Assembly: GCA_022606425.2 (NCBI GenBank)
Contig: JAHDVF020001237.1
Span: 765,001-829,000 of the forward strand
Length of the DNA: 64,000 nucleotides
From: Lepidostoma basale
Lineage: Eukaryota > Arthropoda > Insecta > Trichoptera > Lepidostomatidae
Direction of reading: 5' to 3'
The notes under the pieces were generated by a model. It did no database searches. It saw nothing but the letters and a program-made list of their open reading frames with translations, and was not told the origin of the DNA. The first letter of the stretch is position 1; each line of letters starts with the position of its first letter. The position numbers were made by a program, and so were the translations under genes. Positions 58,622-64,000 of the stretch are shown here, piece after piece.

Positions 58622-59035
58622 ATGTGGCTGGCTGCTTGCGCGACACCATGTGGAGGAACAAATACATGCTAACCGAAAGTAAAGTCAAGATATACAAGGC
58701 ATGCGTTCGCCCCATCATGACGTATGGAATAGAGATCAGAGCCGATACCAATAGAACTAAGAACCTTCTTAGAGGGTCTTAGATAAGGTCTGTCTGTGGT
58801 GTTGAGGACATAGTGAGATGGGGAAGAAGCAGAAGGCGCTTTTCGAGAGACCACGTGAACCGCATGGAGAATACAATTGCAAAAATTGTTAAAGATGAAA
58901 ACCCAAGCAGCAAGAGATTACCGGGAAGGCCGTCAAAGAGATGGAAAGATGGCTGGACATCATCATCCCAGGACAGCCCACCGTCACAAACAGGTCATAC
59001 GGCCTAAAATAAGAGGAAGAAGAAGAAGAAGAATT
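58622..59035 (+). pseudogene. RTE-like LINE 3' end, ACVRPIMTYGIE family
   Basis: Reads TESKVKIYKACVRPIMTYGI, EIRADTNRTKNLLRGS, then SVCGVEDIVRWGRSRRRFSR, DHVNRMENTIAKIV and KRLPGRPSKRWKDGWTSSSQ, ending TGHTA stop and a GAAGAAGAAGAAGAAGAAT tail. One stop and a deletion after LLRGS. Confidence 0.8.
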
Positions 59036-59134
59036 TTACTCAAAGTTGTTTTTAACAGATTAAATTAAATAAATGTATATCATTTCAAATTATTGTTGTT
59101 ATTTTGTTGAATCGCTCTTTACATCGTTACAAAA

Positions 59135-59260
59135 CTAACTAAATAACCATCACGCCGTCTACCCGAAGGGGTAGGCAGAAATAAGAGATTGCCACACTTT
59201 TCTTTCCTGACATATAATACATCCCTCGCTTCATCATTACAGCGCGAGCCAAATCTATGT
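59135..59260 (-). pseudogene. Short 3' end of the SLRWFGHMERM LINE family
   Basis: ACTAACTAAATAACCATCAC, GCCGTCTACCCGAAGGGGTA, GGCAGAAATAAGAGATTGCC and CTTTCCTGACAT match the 3' ends at 55.2 and 60.6 kb. Confidence 0.7.
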
Positions 59261-59299
59261 AAAGGGTATAACTATCATATTGATTCTCATAATCTCCGA

Positions 59300-59370
59300 A
59301 GTCAAAATAATGACAAAAGTGAAAAAATTACATTTAAAACATCGTCTTATTTAATTACTACTCTCAATAA
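59300..59370 (+). repeat. Tail of the CCTGGCGAAACC hairpin repeat, copy 4
   Basis: AATAATGACAAAAGTGAAAA, then AAAACATCGTCTTATTTAAT. The hairpin part is absent. Confidence 0.45.
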
Positions 59371-59399
59371 GAGAGATTTCAGTTAAATCATTAGAAAAT

Positions 59400-59905
59400 A
59401 TAATCATTTGTTATGGTGCCCAGAAGTATGAGGACATTCGTATTCGCGGTTTTGTATATCGCGGAAGAATGGCGGATCGTGATTCTCGCAGATGGAGAGG
59501 GACCTTGGTTTACGATACATTATATAGCCACTAACTCATCATGCCAAGTTTCGTAAGCCATTATAGAACACGTATTCGGAAGGTGATAGGCCACGTGAAG
59601 GACGCGCGGTCATGGGCGTGAGCGCCGCCTATCTGCCCGTATCTCTATTGTGCGGCCGTTTGAAATAAATTGTTATTAAGTGTATCACCCCACGACACAC
59701 GACACGCCATGCCATTCGCCAGACCGACTCACGAGTCCGATATTTTTTCACGCGCCTGCATTTCACCCCGAGATTACGGTGCCTAATTGATGCATTCTTC
59801 ACACCATTAACAGCAGATAAGATACGATTACCAGAGGTCAGGTTGTTGCGCATGCTCGTGTGGCGTCGGCAATGGACAATGATCAACAAAACAGGTCAAC
59901 CATTA
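59400..59905. other. Unexplained G+C-richer block
   Basis: About 500 bases, CpG-containing and clearly less A+T rich than its flanks. The minus frame 59889-59629 (86 codons, with NGVKNASIRHRNLGVKCRRV) is open but matches nothing I know. No copy elsewhere in the window. It could be a decayed retroelement, an old gene remnant or a regulatory island. Confidence 0.3.
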
Positions 59906-59944
59906 AACTCAAAAATAATGATAGTACATATGATTCAACTATAA

Positions 59945-60082
59945 ATATTAAACTAACTAACTAACCATCACGCCGTCTCCCCGAAAGGGGAGGGAGAAAG
60001 AATGAACTGTCACACTTTTACTGATGCGGCACTTCATCCTTCTCTTTTCGCCCCGCGGGAGACGCGGTGTGATGGGTTGCGA
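59945..60082 (-). pseudogene. 3' end of the SLRWFGHMERM LINE family, with unrelated sequence attached
   Basis: ACTAACTAACTAACCATCAC, GCCGTCTCCCCGAAAGGGGA and GAATGAACTGTCACAC match the other 3' ends; past about 60025 the sequence departs into a G+C-rich block (GCCCCGCGGGAGACGCGG) that I cannot assign, followed by an A-rich run to about 60215. Confidence 0.6.
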
Positions 60083-60389
60083 ACCTCATCGCCACCAATA
60101 CGCATCTCCCGCGCACACTTAGATCGTCCAACACCCACAAAATAAATCTAAAACAAATAATATAAAATACAATGATATAAAATAAAATAACAAAATAAAA
60201 ATAAAAGAATTTAACACAAAATATTATTTTTAGATGGTGCACATATTGTCTATTTATTTTATGTTCCACGTATCTATCGTTTTTTAATTTAGCACATAAT
60301 GTATAATAATAACACATAATGTTTTTTTTTCGATTTTGCACATGTTGACATTATAAATATAAAAATAAAATTAGCTCTTAATAGCATTA

Positions 60390-60560
60390 GCGACAAGGAA
60401 GGTGCCTCCACGCGTGGTATTACTATAACACCGGGCGCTCCTGGAAACGACACACAGTTGGCCAAACCTTCCACTACACTAGCAAGAAAATGAAGAGACA
60501 TGGGCCCTTTTTAGAGCAACCTCTGCGATATATAACTTGCCAGTGATACGAAGAATAAGA
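60390..60560 (+). repeat. Unnamed short repeat A, copy 3
   Basis: GGTGCCTCCACGCGTGGTAT, GGGCGCTCCTGGAAACGACA, CAGTTGGCCAAACCTTCCAC and GCAAGAAAATGAAGAGACAT, ending ATACGAAGAATAAGATT. Best preserved of the three copies. Confidence 0.7.
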
Positions 60561-60589
60561 TTATTTAATAAACCATATAAATAAATAAA

Positions 60590-61000
60590 AAAACTAGCTA
60601 ACTAACCATCACGCCGTCTTCCCGGAGGAGTAGGCAGAAAGAATGGACCGCCACACTGTTCTATCCTGACATTCTTCTCTCGCTTCCTCTAAATTCATAC
60701 ATCTTGTCATGCACGAACGCCGATTTCTTCGACTCCTCACGTGACTGACCTTTAAAATATGATTGATTTGATCATGCGACGATTTCCTCGGTCTTCTTCT
60801 ATTTCTTACCTTCTTCACCATTCTGTCTTCACTCATTCTCTCCATAAATGAGTGAAGTGAATGTGTCCAAACCATCTTAACGCCCTTTTCATTCTTTTGT
60901 TCATAACGCTTTTATTCGCACCGCATTCACTACTTATATTGCATTTGACACTATCATACACAGTTTTATCACGCATTCGTCTTAGAGATCTCATTTCTAA
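60590..61000 (-). pseudogene. RTE-like LINE 3' end, SLRWFGHMERM family, copy 4
   Basis: On -, 60875-60609 gives MERMSEDRMVKKVRNRRRPR, KSSHDQINHILKVSHVRSRR, NRRSCMTRCMNLEEAREECQ and DRTVWRSILSAYSSGKTA. A deletion removes the VNGVNGA segment. The 3' end is CTAGCTAACTAACCATCACG on +. Confidence 0.83.
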
Positions 61001-61134
61001 TGCATTTATTCTACTTTCACCATATAAATACAGATTCGAAATAATTTTTTCCTAAATTAACAACAATTATACACGAAAAGAATCAAAATTCTTATTTTTC
61101 TTACAGTTTAAGATGAAAAATATTCACAATGAAT

Positions 61135-61245
61135 AAATAATATTTATGAAAACTTCAGTTTTTTAGAAGTTTTATTATGTTTTATGGGACATGTTTCGCC
61201 ATGCTAATACATTATCAGATGCCTTATAATTTAGGACGAAAACTT
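61135..61245 (-). repeat. Hammerhead-like repeat, CUGAUAA variant
   Basis: On -: CTGATAA, T, a weak stem II region, GAAA, CATG, TC, then CCCATAAAACATAATAAAAC. C3 is kept here while G8 is A, so the C3-G8 pair is broken in this copy. Blocks otherwise as at 22.9 kb. Confidence 0.5.
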
Positions 61246-61384
61246 ATATAACAGACATATTGATTCATTTATTAATTATTTCATTTGGAGGTTTACATTT
61301 CTTTTCAAGACGCAAAAAACTAACAATTAATTTCTGTACATAATTAATAAGGGGTTCTATTTGAGATCACATATATCAGTCCAA

Positions 61385-61480
61385 ATATAAATCAACCACC
61401 AAATCATCTTTCCAACAACGATCACATCAGACGTAAGAGGAATAGACCTGAACCTCTGTTTGGTCCCATATACTCGTAAG
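61385..61480 (+). repeat. Unnamed repeat C, copy 2
   Basis: CCACCAAATCATCTTTCCAA, then CAGACGTAAGAGGAATAGAC and CTGAACCTCTG match 49470-49550. Confidence 0.5.
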
Positions 61481-61794
61481 TTTAAAACATATTTAAATAC
61501 AAAACAAAGTATAGATTAGACAACAAATTATTCTATATAAACATACATAGTACCTCAGAACTTAACCTCGATAGTGCGACCGGCTACATTTGCAGTAGGT
61601 ACAAATTAGAGGTTTCGAACGCTGACTACATTTGTAGCACATATTTGAATGTAAAATATCTTATGAACCTTTTCACTTTAGTTCCTTATTGAATTGTACC
61701 TAATATTATGATGAACTGGGACTATTTGCCTTAGCTGCAAATGTAGTCTAAGGATTAATATAATAATAGACACGAAGATGTAAATTATTTTGGA

Positions 61795-61925
61795 AACAGA
61801 ATATGGTGGTCGAGGCGTTTATAGGACTTATGACCTGTCATTGGTTGGGTTAAGCGATCGCTTTATGTAATACAACATTTCCCATTCCGCCCTTCTTACG
61901 ACCACCACGTCTGACAATTATTTTT
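61795..61925 (+). repeat. Unnamed repeat B, copy 2
   Basis: GAAACAGAATATGGTGGTCG, GACTTATGACCTGTCATTGG, TTGGGTTAAGCGATCGCTTT and ACGACCACCACGTCTGACAA are the reverse complement of 37640-37835. Confidence 0.65.
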
Positions 61926-62039
61926 GAAAGATATATGCTACTATGTTGAGGAACATTTATTCCATTTGTTTTCAAAAACCCAGATGTTCATAATTGTTTT
62001 GTGATCAATGTATTTATCCATATTAAATAGTTTATACGA

Positions 62040-62365
62040 ATTAAAACGTCTGTTTTCTACGAGCTTTATTATATTTTATGGTCAAGATATGTTTCGCTTC
62101 GCTTATGTACATTTTTAAATGCCTTAGCGAAACATATCTTCTTCTTCTTCTAAGTGTAGGCCTTGTGGCCTATTTCTTAAGAGGAATTTGCCTCCTGCGA
62201 GGTCGACTCCCAGCTGTCGATCCATCTCTTTGTGGTCTGCCGGGGGACGTCTACCTTGGGGCTGGCTGAAGGATCCATTCTCCTCACGTGTGCATACCAG
62301 TATCAAACATATCATTCCCATAAATTATAATAAAACATCTAGCAAACCAATATATTCATTTGGTA
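62040..62365. repeat. Foldback repeat of the UUGAUAA family, interrupted by a LINE
   Basis: Inverted arms (AAAACGTCTGTTTTCTACGA to ATATGTTTCGC on the left; GCGAAACATATC, then, after the LINE, ATTCCCATAAATTATAATAA on the right). The family order GAAACATGTC-ATTCCCATAAA is split exactly after GAAACATATC by the LINE at 62139-62304. Confidence 0.65.
62139..62304 (-). pseudogene. RTE-like LINE 3' fragment with target-site duplication
   Basis: 166 bases; on - it reads PQGRRPPADHKEMDRQLGVD-like sequence of the 50.8 kb family and ends in GAAGAAGAAGAAGAA. It is flanked by the direct repeat AAACATATC (62130-62138 and 62305-62313), a 9-base target-site duplication. Clear case of a 5'-truncated insertion. 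Confidence 0.85.
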
Positions 62366-62747
62366 TTATTGTAATAGCATTATAGCTTAACCTGTCAATT
62401 TTAAAAATGATAAATTTCTTGAAATACAGAATTACTATATATAGTAATAACAATATATTTATGACATAAATAAAATTAATTTTAATGACGCAATCTATTA
62501 TTATTACATACAATAAATATTATTTAAGCATTATTTGAATAGCTTAACATTTATAAACGGTACTTTTATGTAAAAACAGTTAGATAAAAATATTATAGAT
62601 ATATAATAGATATACGATGAAAGAATAATACAAATCATCATATTATATGCACACATATAAAATATAAATATAATAGGATTAGGTATAGCATATTTGTGAA
62701 TAAATATTTTGTAAATTTTGGTAATATATATTTGTAAATAATGACAG
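62366..62747. other. Very A+T-rich stretch
   Basis: Nothing recognised. Confidence 0.5.
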
Positions 62748-63015
62748 CCTTCATGGCAGAGTGGCAACAGCTATGACTGCTTTGATTCCCGGTGATGACA
62801 GTATGGGAAAAAAATCACGCTATCTTCGGTCTTGTAGAATTCACGTGACAATAAAAATGACGATAGAGTAGTTATCTATCACATGTCTTGGGATTCAATA
62901 GCTAAAAATATGTATACAGTAATTGGGTCTAAGGTCCAAGTAAACGAAAATGTGGAAAGCGACGAGAAACTTCCACATTATAGGTCCAAGTGACATCCCA
63001 AGAACCAGCGAAGTT
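62748..63015 (+). repeat. tRNA-derived SINE, copy 6
   Basis: The A box TGGCAGAGTGG is at about 62754-62764. The B box is damaged by a deletion (TTTGATTCCCGG). The body (TGTAGAATTCACGTGACAAT, CTATCACATGTCTTGGGAT) and the distal part (TGGAAAGCGACGAGAAACTT, ACATCCCAAGAACCAGCGAA) are present. Confidence 0.8.
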
Positions 63016-63169
63016 CGTTTTGATGACCCAAACTCAACTTTTATATTTTATTTCCCGTTTTTTTTTTATTTTGATAAGCTTTCGTATCGTTCGTTTTCTT
63101 TTGGGGAGAAATGTTTGTCAAAATCATAAAAATATCAATGAGTTTATGTTTTTTTTTTGTATTGACTTC

Positions 63170-63470
63170 TCTTCGTCAGCTTGTTAGCCTCGCCACCCCC
63201 ACGCCATCCCTATCGGTCTCTCGCTAGTGTTCTTCAGGCAGTTCCCGCCGTCCGTACAATATCATCGCTCCACCTGGTAGGCTGTCTCCCGACACTTCTC
63301 CGGCGCAACCTTGGTCTCCGTTTAGTAACCCTTTGGCTCTTAGCTAGTTATATGGTCTCTAAGTGAGATACCTAACATGGATCTTTCCATGGCCCGTTGT
63401 GAAACTTTAATTTTGTTCATTACTTCTTTAGTTAACGTCCACGTATTAACTTGGCTATGTTTAATAAAGA
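63170..63470 (-). pseudogene. RTE-like LINE 3' end, AMERSMLGISLRD family, minus strand
   Basis: On - it reads VNTWTLTKEVMNKIKVSQRA, MERSMLGISLRD, followed by frame-broken sequence. Same family as 29.0 and 57.7 kb. Confidence 0.72.
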
Positions 63471-63474
63471 CAAG

Positions 63475-63570
63475 CACACGCCAAAATCTAGTCGCCACTC
63501 TGACGCGCCGCGACGCTGGCAGAGTGTGCCGACGACCGCGACGCCGACATTAGAACACGCCAGCTGAAAA
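63475..63570 (-). other. C+G-rich fragment, possible LINE remnant
   Basis: CpG-rich (GACGCGCCGCGACGCTGGCA) and similar in style to 41.33-41.47 kb, but too short to prove homology by eye. Confidence 0.25.
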
Positions 63571-63814
63571 GACCTCGTTTGCAATTAGAAAGCTTTATCA
63601 AGCGCCCTTTATATAATATAAAGTCTGTCTATCTAACAATTATGAAATTCATATATTTTCGAGCAACGCGTAATACATATTACTTTAAAATGTATTTAAA
63701 TTTGAATATTTGAATTGTTGATGAACACCATGTTCTGAATAAACATATATTAAATATTATTGTAATAAACGCATCACACCGTGACTCTAATATTAATGCA
63801 TGTTCTTTAAAAAA

Positions 63815-63935
63815 AATGTTTTTAACCGGTTTCGTCAGCTCACTGCCAATTCTGGGAACGAAACTGGCCGGAACTGTAAGAAAAACAAATGGAACAAAAT
63901 GAAATATTGTATTTAAAATAAAGAAATATTTCGAG
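63815..63935 (+). repeat. Diverged ACCGGU/hairpin family repeat
   Basis: TTAACCGGTTTCGTCAGCTC, ACTGCCAATTCTGGGAACGA, AACTGGCCGGAACT, then AACAAATGGAACAAAATGAA and AATAAAGAAATATT, following the same order as 28.15 and 26.7 kb with weak core conservation. Confidence 0.4.
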
Positions 63936-64000
63936 TCTTCTATATTCGTTAGATTTAAAAAAAACACATCAGTTTTTAAATCCAATCATTCAGAATATTA

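Overview
The window is animal, almost certainly insect, nuclear DNA. It is strongly A+T rich, its genes have short exons with GT-AG introns, and one gene matches the insect protein pinocchio. Another is a complete LRR-guanylate kinase gene, and the rest is dominated by decayed retrotransposons, mariner copies and tRNA-derived SINEs. I cannot fix the insect order from the sequence alone.

Layout. 1-2.8 kb: two SINE copies, then the last three exons of an SLC16-type monocarboxylate transporter on +, whose 5' part lies outside the window. 2.8-9.2 kb: A+T-rich spacer with a decayed Jockey-type LINE and detached 3' ends of related elements. 9.2-17.7 kb: a full 17-exon LRR plus guanylate-kinase gene (LRGUK type) on +. 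All exon junctions keep frame and add up to 849 codons including stop. One intron has been enlarged by two LINE fragments, and two introns appear to use GC donors. 19.2-24.5 kb: pinocchio-like gene on -, convergent with LRGUK, with three coding-region exons and a CpG-richer upstream region near 24.2-24.5 kb. 24.5-64 kb: no recognised host gene. This part holds about 20 5'-truncated non-LTR retrotransposon ends, one mariner with perfect terminal repeats and a single frameshift, one shrunken mariner, a long-inverted-repeat DNA element, a LINE nested in a pogo-like TIR element, four more SINE copies and several unnamed repeat families.

The most interesting layer is a set of short, often palindromic (foldback) repeats whose centres carry hammerhead-ribozyme cores. 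The copy at 52502-52545 (-) has every element of a minimal hammerhead: CUGAUGA, stem II, GAAA, the self-complementary ACAUGU stem III, a UC cleavage site and a paired stem I. A second family at 53.7-54.16 kb has the core but weak stem I. A third, recurrent family replaces the C3/G8 catalytic pair with U3/A8. Short stem III is what is known for hammerheads in Penelope-like retroelements and metazoan retrozymes, so these repeats are probably relics of such elements. That link is inference.

The second point of interest is the LRGUK-type protein. Its guanylate-kinase fold is interrupted by about 228 residues of Ser/Asn-rich sequence, and its P-loop lacks the usual glycine before lysine.
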